A DNA stretch of 64,000 nt from Leptospira sp. WS60.C2 (lineage in GTDB: Bacteria > Spirochaetota > Leptospiria > Leptospirales > Leptospiraceae): assembly GCF_040833955.1 (NCBI RefSeq), contig NZ_CP162133.1, positions 2,192,001-2,256,000 of the forward strand, in the 5' to 3' direction. How positions within the stretch are numbered: the first letter of the stretch is position 1; the number at the start of each line of letters is the position of its first letter. This document shows positions 1-7,934 of the stretch, one piece after another. The position numbers and the translations under genes were made by a program. The notes beneath the pieces were generated by a model. The model was not told the origin of the DNA. It saw only the letters and a program-made list of their open reading frames with translations, and did no database searches.

Positions 1-1
1 A

Positions 2-547
2 GAGAGAAATCTAGTAACTTTACAAAATATCGTAAATAGTAATCAAAGCATTTTGACCAAATTTTCTCAAATTATAAAAGTACCCCAAACAGCAATCCTA
101 ACTTTACGCCAATTTCCAACAAGAGAAAGTTTATCGGAAAACACAAAGAACAAAGTATTATTAAACGATTTCCTAAATTTATCTTTGTACTATGATTACT
201 TAAACCAATACCAACAAAATATAACGAATCTATACGAAGCAATGAAAGAAAGTATTAAAGGTAAATATAAAACAGAAGAAGAATACAGAAATCTCTTAAT
301 TGAATTAGGAGAAAAAATGGATCACCAAATTCAACCTTTAATTGAGCATTATAAAAAAATAGAAGAAGAAACCATATCAGTATTAGCCGAATATCGAGTT
401 GCTATGAATAAATTCAAAAGCTGTTTTCATAGTTTACCATTAATAAGATATTTTTTTGAAAGCGAATTTCATTTACCAAAAAAATATCTCAAAAAAGTAG
501 AAATTGAAAAGAGTAAAATTAAAAAAGAATTAAATGAAATAAAGTAG
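2..547 (+). CDS. hypothetical protein, 5' end outside the window
   Basis: The frame is open from the left edge to a TAG at 545, so the start lies upstream; the first candidate start inside (TTG at 53) is probably not the real one. The visible part is about 181 residues, Lys/Glu-rich and almost entirely helical in character, with a coiled-coil-like middle (around QIQPLIEHYKKIEEET). There is no membrane segment or recognisable catalytic motif. It is the cargo of the first cassette, whose attC starts 7 bases after the stop. Function unknown. Confidence 0.7.
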   Translation, partial: ERNLVTLQNIVNSNQSILTKFSQIIKVPQTAILTLRQFPTRESLSENTKNKVLLNDFLNLSLYYDYLNQYQQNITNLYEAMKESIKGKYKTEEEYRNLLIELGEKMDHQIQPLIEHYKKIEEETISVLAEYRVAMNKFKSCFHSLPLIRYFFESEFHLPKKYLKKVEIEKSKIKKELNEIK

Positions 548-553
548 TGCCAG

Positions 554-719
554 CGCATAACAGCGGGGAAACGCTTCACTTCGGCACTTCCGGCCTCGTT
601 CGGGCTACGCCACATTCCTCTCCGTCACGTCTCTTGCCTTCGCAAGATTCGCGCCGACGCTAACGCCTACTACGTAGGCTCAGCTACGAGGAACGTCGTC
701 TCCCCTAGTTCGTTAATTG
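554..719 (+). other. attC site 1
   Basis: Left core CGCATAAC, right core GTTAATTG. Outer arm GGGGAAACG pairs with CGTCTCCCC; 166 bp. Recombination is expected after the G of the right core, so the next cassette begins at 713. Confidence 0.93.
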
Positions 720-787
720 CAATGTCCAAAAAAATAATTCAATAAAAAGAAATTTGAATAAAGAGATAAAATTCGAGTAGATTTAAT

Positions 788-1294
788 ATGAAAATTTTTA
801 CATTTAAAAAAAATATGCACCTTTCGAATTCTTTCGAAACCAACTTAATAAATTATATAGAATCTTTTTATGAAAATTTTACAGATCTAGGTTTCAAATT
901 TTATTCTAAAAAAGTTGGTCCAGGAATGGGTGCGGCCATTGAACTTTCTAATTTACACTATAACTTAGAAATCATAAACGATCGAAGCCAATATTTCATT
1001 GATATTAAAACTATAATTAACAATTCAATGATCAATTTTCAATTAGATCTAATAATTTCACATATTATATTGCACAATTCAGAAAAATCAAAAAATACTT
1101 CAAGAAAATCAATTTTACTTGGAAATGAATTTCCCGATCTTGTGAAAGATCCACTAAAATATTATTTTCTGTATCAAAATGAAATTAAAAGGATTTTATT
1201 TGATGAAGAATTTAAAAATAATTATAAGAAATTACAAAAAGAAAGAGCTAGCTTCATATTTCCAAAAAAATCAAAAAAATTAAGTCCTTATTAA
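788..1294 (+). CDS. hypothetical protein
   Basis: 168 residues, no signal peptide. Mixed alpha/beta composition with a Gly-rich GPGMGAAIEL stretch near residue 45 and a basic C-terminus (FPKKSKKLSPY). No family recognised. It is the only gene of the cassette 713-1584, whose left end (GTTAATTGCAATGTCC) matches the unusual left core CAATTAAC of its own attC, confirming this is an intact cassette. No clear ribosome site precedes the ATG. Confidence 0.7.
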   Translation: MKIFTFKKNMHLSNSFETNLINYIESFYENFTDLGFKFYSKKVGPGMGAAIELSNLHYNLEIINDRSQYFIDIKTIINNSMINFQLDLIISHIILHNSEKSKNTSRKSILLGNEFPDLVKDPLKYYFLYQNEIKRILFDEEFKNNYKKLQKERASFIFPKKSKKLSPY

Positions 1295-1425
1295 AACAAT
1301 TTTCTTGTAAGAAAATATAAAAAATTAGTAATTCTAAAAATAAAATTCATTATGAAAATTTTTCAAAACAGCCTAAAAGCTCAAGTAATCTAAACTATAA
1401 TAAATTTTGTATTCTTCGGACACTG

Positions 1426-1591
1426 CAATTAACAGCACCTTAACGCTTCGCTTCGGGACTAACGCCCTCGCTCGGTCTACGACACATAGGCTTCTGGCAC
1501 TCCCCTTGCATCCGCAAGTGTCGTGACCAGTCCCTAACGTCCCGTTGGGACTCAGGGTCAGCCTACGTCGTTAAGGCTAGTTCGTTAGTTG
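1426..1591 (+). other. attC site 2
   Basis: Left core CAATTAAC, right core GTTAGTTG; outer arm CACCTTAACG with CGTTAAGGC. 166 bp, with the TAGGCTTCTGGCAC-type inner stem. Confidence 0.92.
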
Positions 1592-1911
1592 CAATGTGCA
1601 GATTTTCTTCTCGCCAGGTTTGTTTTTCTAAGTTTTTCTCTAGATAAATTAGAAAGAGTTTCTCTTTCTTAGCTTTAGTTTGTTTAATAAAGCATTATTA
1701 TGAATTACTTTGTGCCTTTTGTTTATGTTTTCGGGTGGATTGCCTATTCTTTCTTACTTTAACTAAACTCTCGGAAGGCACACTGCAACTAACATCGTCT
1801 TAACGCTTCGCTTCGGGCATTGCGCCCTTGCTCGGCCTACGGCAAATTTCCCGCTCTTCCTAACGCCTTCTTCTAAGGCTCAGGGCGGGAAACTTCGTTA
1901 AGACTAGTTCG
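1585..1911 (+). repeat. Non-coding repeat cassette, copy 1
   Basis: 327 bp: body of about 200 bp followed by its private short attC. It has the GATTTTCTTCTCGCC variant of the body and contains the 20-codon frame MNYFVPFVYVFGWIAYSFLL (start at 1700). No convincing gene. See the findings for the family. Confidence 0.93.
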
Positions 1912-1918
1912 TTATGCG
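1786..1918 (+). other. attC site 3 (short type)
   Basis: 133 bp short attC found only in the repeat cassettes. Left core CAACTAAC, right core GTTATGCG; outer arm CGTCTTAACG with CGTTAAGACT. Confidence 0.92.
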
Positions 1919-1935
1919 CAATTGAATAAAAAATT

Positions 1936-2796
1936 ATGAAAGAAGATATAAAAAACAATGGAAGCATATTCGTTTTGATGCCTTTCTCAAACGAATTTAA
2001 TGACCTATATAAATTGGGAATAAAGGAACCATTACAAAAATTGGGATTCTTATGTGAACGTGTAGACGAGCAGCATTTCGAGGACCTAATAATTGAAAGA
2101 ATTCAAAACCAAATTCGAACTGCCGATTACGTTTTAGGTGTTACCGATACTCTAAATCCAAATGTATTTTATGAAATAGGATTTTCTCATGCTTTACAAA
2201 AGAAAACCATTCTTATTGCTAAATCAGAAAAAACAATTCCATTCGATTTAAAACAATATCCTCATATAATCTATAACAGTATTGGAGATCTAAAGGAAAA
2301 ATTAATTTCTAAGTTTGAACACTATTTAAAAAATCCAACAATATTTTTAGATCCACTAGATAATATCGAAATTTACATTAGTGGTCTTTCAATTAATCAA
2401 TCTAATACAAGAATAAATTTCAATGTAGAAAGAAATTTCACGGAAACAAACGGTTTTCAATTTGAAGATCAATCTGTAGATATACATTTTGAAATAGAAA
2501 ATAATTCAAATTTGGAATTTCAACAAAATTTACAGTTTGGACTAGAAATACCAAAATCTATTGGATTAATTCCTTCAAAAAAGGAAAAAACCTTTCTTAC
2601 CAAAAATAGAATGTTGATGTTTATGTCAGAAAAAATTGAGACTATATATCCAAAATCTATTTCTAAAATAATATTCACTTATTATCTTGAAGAAAATTTA
2701 AACGAAAATCAAAATTTGGAATTTGAAGGAATATTACATTTATATTCAATAATTGGAAAGAAAGAATTTCCTATTAAATTAAAAATATCATGTTAA
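1936..2796 (+). CDS. TIR/nucleoside-deoxyribosyltransferase-like protein, putative immune effector
   Basis: 286 residues. The N-terminal ~130 residues fit the TIR / nucleoside 2-deoxyribosyltransferase-like fold: a first strand FVLMPFSNEF, a mid-domain segment IIERIQNQIRTADYVLGVTD and the signature NPNVFYEIGFSHAL, whose Glu corresponds to the family's catalytic Glu. Proteins with this domain cleave or sense nucleotides (NAD+, deoxynucleosides) and are common in anti-phage systems. Residues ~135-286 are beta-rich without a family I recognise and could be a sensor or ligand domain. It is the sole gene of its cassette. Role in defence is inference. Confidence 0.6.
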   Translation: MKEDIKNNGSIFVLMPFSNEFNDLYKLGIKEPLQKLGFLCERVDEQHFEDLIIERIQNQIRTADYVLGVTDTLNPNVFYEIGFSHALQKKTILIAKSEKTIPFDLKQYPHIIYNSIGDLKEKLISKFEHYLKNPTIFLDPLDNIEIYISGLSINQSNTRINFNVERNFTETNGFQFEDQSVDIHFEIENNSNLEFQQNLQFGLEIPKSIGLIPSKKEKTFLTKNRMLMFMSEKIETIYPKSISKIIFTYYLEENLNENQNLEFEGILHLYSIIGKKEFPIKLKISC

Positions 2797-2807
2797 ATAT
2801 TCAACTG

Positions 2808-2971
2808 CGCATAACAGCGACTTACCGCTACGCTTCGGCACAAGGCCTCGCTCGGCCTGCGGCAAATCCTCCTCCTGGCATTCGCCTTGCTTACGCAAGC
2901 TACATGCCAGTCCCTAACGTCCCGCTGGGACTCAGGGTCGGAGGACTTCGGTAAGTCTAGTTCGTTATACG
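2808..2971 (+). other. attC site 4
   Basis: Left core CGCATAAC, right core GTTATACG; outer arm GACTTACCG with CGGTAAGTC, the commonest arm in the window. Confidence 0.93.
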
Positions 2972-2994
2972 ACATTTTGTAAAATATATAACAT

Positions 2995-3888
2995 ATGAAA
3001 AAAACTGTTTACATACTCATTCTATTCTTCAGCTCTTCAATTTTTACCCAACAATTGCCCGATCAAAATATCCAGAAAAAACTTTGGTATTTTTCAATCA
3101 ATAGATCTTGGTCAATGATTACCCCTTACGAATCCGATCAATATACAGATATTTTTGGTCCATTTAAAAGAGATCCGAAGCGAAATATTAATAGCATTGA
3201 AATCATTGTGCGAAAAAAATTTAATGATTCTAAATTTGGGATTTATTCTGATTTTTTTGAATTAGTAAAAAGAGATTATTCCATGAATTTTCTAACTTTT
3301 GAAAGACGAAATGTTATCAGCGAAGAACCTACCCCGATTGGAAATTATTTTCGATCTCAATCTCGAATTGGATTAACATTTGCCTTTGCGCCTCAAATAA
3401 ATTTTACTGTTGGAGCTCGGTATTTCAAATCAGAATTAACTGATGGAAATAGCAATTACTTTCAAATTAGATTCGGACAAAGATATATCGGTACTGAAAT
3501 TGGTATAGAAACAAAAACAAGAACATTTTATAATTTCTATTTAGAAACTAGAATAAGCTATTTCTTATTATATGGCAGGTCTTATCATAATTACTCTTTT
3601 CGTGACAGAACAGCTGATCAGGGATATATTTCAGTGAATATTGATCCTATAACTAGAGTCGAGGGAAATGAAGGAATTTTAAAAATTGGATATTATTTTA
3701 ATCCAAGTTTTTTCATAACTATCGGCTATAAGTATACTTCTCAACGTATTAGACCTGATGATTTAAGAGTTTATTCGGGTGATTCAAATTTTGACTTTAG
3801 GCTTAATACAGAATATGGATTAAGAAAATTAAATTCATACTCGGACAGTCTGAATTCCATTATATTAGAAATCGGAACAGAAATTTAG
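2995..3888 (+). CDS. outer-membrane beta-barrel protein, paralogue A1
   Basis: 297 residues with a signal peptide (MKKTVYILILFFSSSIFTQ, cleavage near residue 18-20). The rest alternates polar and aromatic residues as in a porin-like barrel: RYFKSELTDG, FQIRFGQRYIG, YLETRISYFLL, ILKIGYYFNPSFFITIGYKY. The last strand is NSIILEIGTEI, not the usual terminal Phe/Trp. It is clearly homologous along its whole length to the protein at 32949 (shared IFGPFK, PIGNY, SVNIDPITRVEGN, RIRPDDLRVYSGDS). Ligand or role unknown. Confidence 0.72.
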   Translation: MKKTVYILILFFSSSIFTQQLPDQNIQKKLWYFSINRSWSMITPYESDQYTDIFGPFKRDPKRNINSIEIIVRKKFNDSKFGIYSDFFELVKRDYSMNFLTFERRNVISEEPTPIGNYFRSQSRIGLTFAFAPQINFTVGARYFKSELTDGNSNYFQIRFGQRYIGTEIGIETKTRTFYNFYLETRISYFLLYGRSYHNYSFRDRTADQGYISVNIDPITRVEGNEGILKIGYYFNPSFFITIGYKYTSQRIRPDDLRVYSGDSNFDFRLNTEYGLRKLNSYSDSLNSIILEIGTEI

Positions 3889-3900
3889 CATACAAAACGT

Positions 3901-4068
3901 CGTATAACTTCCGCTTACCGCTCGCTCAGGTCTAGCCCTCGCTCGGCCTGAAGGCACATTCCTCTCCGGCACGCTTTTTGCTACATTGACGCAAAAACCG
4001 CGCCGACGCTAACGCCCCCTCAAGGGGGCTCAGCTTCGAGGAACGTCGGTAAGCTTTTTCGTTATGCG
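3901..4068 (+). other. attC site 5
   Basis: Left core CGTATAAC, right core GTTATGCG. Divergent arm CCGCTTACCG with CGGTAAGC and apex containing TTTTTGC/GCAAAAA; shared only with the site at 50013. Confidence 0.9.
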
Positions 4069-4077
4069 CAATTTTTT

Positions 4078-4581
4078 ATGAATTTAAAAGAATATTTAAA
4101 AACATTAGATAATAAAAAAGTTAAAAAACAATTAGATGAAATTTTAGATCAATTTAAAGCCCAGCCAGTTGGTCAAGGTTATATAGATATAATTGTTAAA
4201 AGAGAATACATTGAAGATTTTATAATCAAACTTTCTTCTAAAGGATTTCTAATCAATGCTTTAAGTTGGTGGCTATATTTAGAACTTAATGAATTTTCAA
4301 AATATGGATATGGTGGACCAAAAAGTAAATTCTATAGTGGGTGGTATTCGGAATTACCACATGATTTTGATGAACTAAATAATGAGGAAATAGAAAGATA
4401 TTTAATTTCCATGGACTATAATGGAATATCTTACATAAACCAACATTTTTCAAATGTAATTTTTTCAAAGGAAACAATTCAATATTATGATAGCCATATA
4501 CTTAAGTTTGAAACCGACTTAAACTTGACTCCTGGATTTTGGATATATACTCCAGACAATTGGAGAAATTCAAAACAGTAA
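4078..4581 (+). CDS. hypothetical protein
   Basis: 167 residues, cytoplasmic by composition. An amphipathic N-terminal helix is followed by a Trp/Tyr-rich centre (SWWLYLEL, YGYGGPKSKFYSGWYSEL). The ATG is only 9 bases after the attC core with no ribosome-binding sequence, so translation may be leaderless or depend on a neighbouring transcript. It resembles small immunity-type proteins in size and composition only; no family recognised. Confidence 0.66.
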   Translation: MNLKEYLKTLDNKKVKKQLDEILDQFKAQPVGQGYIDIIVKREYIEDFIIKLSSKGFLINALSWWLYLELNEFSKYGYGGPKSKFYSGWYSELPHDFDELNNEEIERYLISMDYNGISYINQHFSNVIFSKETIQYYDSHILKFETDLNLTPGFWIYTPDNWRNSKQ

Positions 4582-4758
4582 TCACTTTAATCTTTATGTT
4601 TCAATATTTTTAAAAAATATAAAAAGACCAAATCAATTGAAATTCTATTTCAAAAATTTGTTTAGATTTTTTGCTTAAAATAATTCATTAATAGAATGTG
4701 ACAGTATTCTAATTAAAACCAAAAACAAAGAAAATCGATATATTAAATAAAAAAACTG

Positions 4759-4922
4759 CGCATAACAGCGACTTACCGCTTCGCTTCGGCACGAGGCCTC
4801 GCTCGGCCTACGGCAAATTCCCTTTCTGGCATTCGCCTTGCTTACGCAAGCTACATGCCAGTCCCTAACGTCCCGTTGGGACTCAGGGTCAGGGAACTTC
4901 GGTAAGTCTAGTTCGTTATGCG
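4759..4922 (+). other. attC site 6
   Basis: Left core CGCATAAC, right core GTTATGCG; arm GACTTACCG/CGGTAAGTC with the CCCTTTCTGGCATTCG inner stem. Confidence 0.93.
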
Positions 4923-5000
4923 AAATCGTAGGAAAAATATACCAAAGAATATATATTAAACTTCTGGGAAAACCCATCAGAAAAACAGAATAAAAAATCA

Positions 5001-5036
5001 TTGACATGAGGCACACATTGTCATCAAATTTATCTG
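5001..5036 (+). promoter_or_regulatory. promoter and operator-like dyad of the brnTA-like pair
   Basis: TTGACA at 5001 with a weak -10 around 5024-5036. The segment contains an inverted repeat TTGACA...TGTCA(T)CAA spanning 5001-5027, a likely autoregulatory site for the downstream ribbon-helix-helix antitoxin. Confidence 0.5.
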
Positions 5037-5037
5037 A

Positions 5038-5331
5038 GTGAAAAATTATCGTTGGGATTTAGAGAAGGACGAGATCTTAAGAAAAGAACGTGGTATCTCT
5101 TTTGAACTAATTCTTTTTCAAATTGAAAACGGATATATCTTAGATATCATTAAACATCCAAATAATGATAAATATCCTAACCAATCAATTTTCATTATTG
5201 AAATAGAAAACTACGTCTACTTAGTTCCTTTCATCGAGACTAAAGACGAAATCTTCCTAAAAACTATTATTCCCAGCAGAAAAGCTACACGTAATTATCT
5301 TTCAAAGGAAGTCGACAACAATGAAATCTAA
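5038..5331 (+). CDS. brnT: BrnT-like toxin
   Basis: 97 residues from a GTG start placed just behind a TTGACA promoter. BrnT-type features: an opening YRWDLEKDEILRKERGISFE (family pattern WDxxKxxxNxxKHGxxFE), a central beta-sheet (IFIIEIENYVYLVPFIE) and an ending IIPSRKATRNY corresponding to the family's ISARxAtrxE. BrnT toxins are RelE-fold ribonucleases. The stop overlaps the start of the downstream antitoxin by 11 bases (toxin first), as in brnTA operons. The usual His of KHG is replaced (KERG), so this is a divergent member. Confidence 0.65.
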   Translation: MKNYRWDLEKDEILRKERGISFELILFQIENGYILDIIKHPNNDKYPNQSIFIIEIENYVYLVPFIETKDEIFLKTIIPSRKATRNYLSKEVDNNEI

Positions 5332-5623
5332 AATTGACAAAACTCCTACAAAAAATCCTACCCTTTCTAAAGAAGAAAATGAAATTCTCGCTTCATATGA
5401 AGCTGGTGAATGGAAATCAATCGGATTGAATAACAAATTAATCAGTAGCTATCAGAAAGCTGCTTCTGCGACATTAGCAAAGAACAAACGAATTAACATT
5501 AGGCTTAATCAATTAGATTTACAATCAATTCAAAAGAAAGCTTTCGAAGAAGGTTTACCTTACCAAACCTTTATTTCTAGCTTAATTCATAAATTTGTTA
5601 CTGGTAAATTAGTAGAGAAATAA
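5321..5623 (+). CDS. brnA: BrnA/CopG-like ribbon-helix-helix antitoxin
   Basis: 100 residues. The disordered N-terminus with YEAGEWKSIG is typical of BrnA-type antitoxins, and the C-terminal half is a ribbon-helix-helix DNA-binding unit (RINIRLNQLDLQSIQKKAFEEG, then LPYQTFISSLIHKF). It should neutralise the upstream toxin and repress the shared promoter. It overlaps the toxin gene by 11 bases and is followed 18 bases later by attC 7. Confidence 0.72.
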   Translation: MKSKIDKTPTKNPTLSKEENEILASYEAGEWKSIGLNNKLISSYQKAASATLAKNKRINIRLNQLDLQSIQKKAFEEGLPYQTFISSLIHKFVTGKLVEK

Positions 5624-5641
5624 TTTAACAATCTACGACTT

Positions 5642-5806
5642 CGCATAACAGCGGCTACTCACTTCGCTTCGGCACTTCGGCCTCGCTTGGGCTGTGCCAC
5701 ATTTCCCTCCTGGCATTCGCCTTGCTTACGCAAGCTACATGCCAGTCCCTAACGTCCCGGCGGGACTCAGGGTCGGGAAACGTCGAGTAGCCTAGTTCGT
5801 TAGTTG
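5642..5806 (+). other. attC site 7
   Basis: Left core CGCATAAC, right core GTTAGTTG; arm GGCTACTC with GAGTAGCC. Confidence 0.92.
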
Positions 5807-6124
5807 CAATGTGCGGATTTTGTTCTCGCCAGGTTTGTTTTTCTAAGTTTTTCTCTAGATAAATTAGAAAGAGTTTTTTTCTTAGTTTTAGTTTGTTTAA
5901 TAAAGCATTATTATGAATTACTTCGTGCAGTTTGTTTATGTTTTCGGGTGGATTGCCAATTGTTTCTTACTTTTACTAAACTCTCGGAAGGCACACTGCA
6001 ACTAACATCGTCTTAACGCTTCGCTTCGGGCCTTCCGCCCTTGCTCGGCCTACGGCAAATTTCCCGCTCTTCCTAACGCCTTCTTCAAAGGCTCAGGGCG
6101 GGAAACTTCGTTAAGACTAGTTCG
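5800..6124 (+). repeat. Non-coding repeat cassette, copy 2
   Basis: 325 bp. The stop of the small frame is lost here (TTTTACTAAA), extending it from 20 to 30 codons and ending inside the attC. Confidence 0.93.
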
Positions 6125-6131
6125 TTATGCG
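5999..6131 (+). other. attC site 8 (short type)
   Basis: Left core CAACTAAC, right core GTTATGCG; 133 bp. Confidence 0.92.
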
Positions 6132-6161
6132 AACATTGTGCAAAATTATTCTATTAATAAA

Positions 6162-6623
6162 ATGATAAATTTAAAAAAAATATATTTCTACATACTTCTT
6201 TTTATATTTTTTTACTGTAAAACTACAGCCAATCAAACTACAGAGAATAATTCGGTAAAATGCAAGAAAGAGATAATTGAAATAATAAAAAATAAAGACC
6301 GACAAAAGATTCTTAAATATTTAGATAAAACTTTCTTTGCTGATTTTTATTTCAATGGCATTGTCTTACAAAGATCATCTAAAGATTTGATAAGAGATAT
6401 TTTGTTTACTGATAATACCATGAAAGATAAATTTAAATATATTAAGGGACCCTCATTTCATACTCTTTTAAATTCAAACGAATCGAGTATACTCTTAACC
6501 GATGATTTAGTTATCATTTTGTCAAAAACTTCCGAATATGGTAATTTGAATTATTCTCTTAAAATATCTAGTAATTCTCGATGCATTTTAGAAGGAGTAA
6601 ACTTTGAAAACTCAACTTATTAA
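6162..6623 (+). CDS. putative lipoprotein
   Basis: An ATG at 6162 gives MINLKKIYFYILLFIFFYC: a lipoprotein signal peptide with lipobox FFYC and acylated Cys near residue 19. A GTG at 6138 would add eight polar residues before the basic region and is less likely. The mature part (~135 residues) has the size and pattern of a small SnoaL/NTF2-like or DUF4440-like domain (EIIEIIKNKDRQKILKYLDKTFFADFYF) but this is weak. Surface-exposed protein of unknown function. Confidence 0.66.
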   Translation: MINLKKIYFYILLFIFFYCKTTANQTTENNSVKCKKEIIEIIKNKDRQKILKYLDKTFFADFYFNGIVLQRSSKDLIRDILFTDNTMKDKFKYIKGPSFHTLLNSNESSILLTDDLVIILSKTSEYGNLNYSLKISSNSRCILEGVNFENSTY

Positions 6624-6720
6624 CAATGATTGTTTCATTTTCTTAAACGAATTGCAAAAAAAATTCCCAGGATAAAGGATCTCACTTTTCCAAATTATTA
6701 TACAATGTAATGCACAACGT

Positions 6721-6884
6721 CGCATAACAGCGACTTACCGCTTCGCTTCGGGACAAGCCCTCGCTCGGCCTACGGCAAATTCCCTTTCTGGCATTCGCCT
6801 TGCTTACGCAAGCTACATGCCAGTCCCTAACGTCCCGGCGGGACTCAGGGTCAGGGAACTTCGGTAAGTCTAGTTCGTTATACG
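6721..6884 (+). other. attC site 9
   Basis: Left core CGCATAAC, right core GTTATACG; arm GACTTACCG/CGGTAAGTC. The cassette's left end GTTATGCGAACATTG carries one extra A relative to this end (CAACGTCGCATAAC). Confidence 0.92.
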
Positions 6885-6915
6885 AAATTTTCGGGAGTCT
6901 TTATTTTATTCATAT

Positions 6916-6933
6916 GCGAGCGTCCGTGCTCGC
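6916..6933. repeat. perfect hairpin with GTCCGT loop
   Basis: GCGAGC-GTCCGT-GCTCGC, a 6-bp perfect stem just upstream of the higBA promoter. The same stem recurs at 49212. Confidence 0.8.
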
Positions 6934-6955
6934 TAAAAAAGGAAAAAAAAAATAG

Positions 6956-6985
6956 TTGTTACCAATTCGGGAACATGCTTATGTT
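6956..6985 (+). promoter_or_regulatory. higBA promoter and operator
   Basis: -35 TTGTTA (6956), -10 TATGTT (6980, 18-bp spacing). Between them lies the dyad GTTACC-AATTC-GGGAAC (6958-6974), perfect in the paralogous copy at 49251; a likely HigA operator. Confidence 0.6.
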
Positions 6986-6990
6986 GATTT

Positions 6991-7290
6991 GTGAGGGTTA
7001 TTTCGAGAAAAATTTTAAAAGATTTTTACTCTATTCCTAAATACTCTGACTCTAAAATCCCTATTGAAGTTTGGTTTAAAGACACTTCCAAAGCTAACTG
7101 GAAATCTCCTTCTGATATCAAAGAAAAATACAGAAATGCTAGTTTCCTTAAAGATAATAGAATCGTTTTCAATATACATGGGAATAAATACAGATTAATT
7201 GTTAAGATTCATTACAATTTACAGACTGTTTTCATTAGATTTATTGGTACACATGAACAATATGATAAAATCAATGCTGAGGTGATTTAA
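6991..7290 (+). CDS. higB: HigB-type toxin (copy A)
   Basis: 99 residues from a GTG giving MRVISRKILKDFY, the usual HigB opening (RelE superfamily mRNA interferase). Typical family motifs follow: W..PSDIKEKYRNASFL, NRIVFNIHGNKYRLIVKIHY and the C-terminal VFIRFIGTHEQYDKI. HigB cleaves mRNA on the ribosome. The gene directly abuts the antitoxin gene (stop 7290, ATG 7291), toxin first. A near-identical copy is at 49284. Confidence 0.9.
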   Translation: MRVISRKILKDFYSIPKYSDSKIPIEVWFKDTSKANWKSPSDIKEKYRNASFLKDNRIVFNIHGNKYRLIVKIHYNLQTVFIRFIGTHEQYDKINAEVI

Positions 7291-7695
7291 ATGAACATTA
7301 AACCTATCAAAAATCAAAAAGATCACTTAGAAGCTCTTGCTGAGATTGAGAAACTTTGGGATGCGAAGAAAAATACTCCCGAATACGATAAATTAGATGT
7401 TTTAATTACCTTAGTTGATGCCTACGAAGCTAAACACTACCCTATTGATGATCCGGATCCTATTGAAGCTTTAAAATCCGTTATGGATGACATGAATATG
7501 AAAAGTATTGATTTAGGAAATTTAATTGGCGGGCGAAGTCGTGCCACTGAAATCTTAAATCGGAAAAGAAAGCTTACTTTGGAAATGATAAGAAAGATTA
7601 ATCAAAATCTAGGAATTCCAACTGATATTCTTGTAAAAGAATATAAAGTCAAAACACCAAAGACAGGAAGAAAAAGAACGCCGTCCGTGGCGTAA
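7291..7695 (+). CDS. higA: HigA-type antitoxin (copy A)
   Basis: 134 residues. The N-terminal half is the toxin-binding, helical part typical of this HigA group (EIEKLWDAKKNTPEYDKLDVLITLVDAYEAKHY). A helix-turn-helix follows (IEALKSVMDDMNMKSIDLGNLIG then RSRATEILNRKRKLTLEMIRKINQNLGIP). It neutralises HigB and represses the operon. A Lys/Arg-rich tail ends in TPSVA, where the DNA forms a small hairpin (7678-7693). Confidence 0.9.
   Translation: MNIKPIKNQKDHLEALAEIEKLWDAKKNTPEYDKLDVLITLVDAYEAKHYPIDDPDPIEALKSVMDDMNMKSIDLGNLIGGRSRATEILNRKRKLTLEMIRKINQNLGIPTDILVKEYKVKTPKTGRKRTPSVA
7678..7693. repeat. hairpin with GTCCGT loop at the higA 3' end
   Basis: ACGCC-GTCCGT-GGCGT overlaps the last codons and stop of higA. 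Same loop as the hairpins at 6916, 49212, 52055 (ATCCGT) and 52804 (ATCCGT). Confidence 0.6.
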
Positions 7696-7719
7696 TTCAT
7701 CTAACAAGCCCGAAAACTT

Positions 7720-7885
7720 CGCATAACAGCAGGGAAACGCTTCACTTCGGCACTGACGGCCTCGTTCGGTCTACGACACATTCCTCTCCGTCACGCTTCT
7801 TGCTGCGCAAGAAGACGCGCCGACGCTAACGCCTGCGCAGCAGGCTCAGCTACGAGGAACGTCGTCTCCCCTAGTTCGTTATACG
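7720..7885 (+). other. attC site 10
   Basis: Left core CGCATAAC, right core GTTATACG; GGGAAACG arm with CCGTCACG/GCCGACGC inner stem. Confidence 0.92.
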
Positions 7886-7934
7886 TCATTGCTTAAACCT
7901 AATTTAATAACCCCAAAAAACCAAACTAAAATTT

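Noticed and set aside
1585..1785. Promoter in the repeat-cassette body driving downstream genes
   Set aside because: TATTAT before the small frame has only a poor -35 at the right spacing (TTTAGT); no pair good enough to report as a promoter.
2793..2975. Minus-strand frames of ~60-110 codons (…ESQRDVRDWHVACVSKANAR…) over many attC sites
   Set aside because: Identical motif wherever the TGGCATTCG-type attC occurs, no ribosome site, no neighbour logic; they are shadows of attC.
6916..6933. Hairpin before higBA as an intrinsic terminator of the upstream cassette
   Set aside because: It is followed by A-rich, not T-rich, sequence on the + strand, and on the - strand no T-tract follows either.
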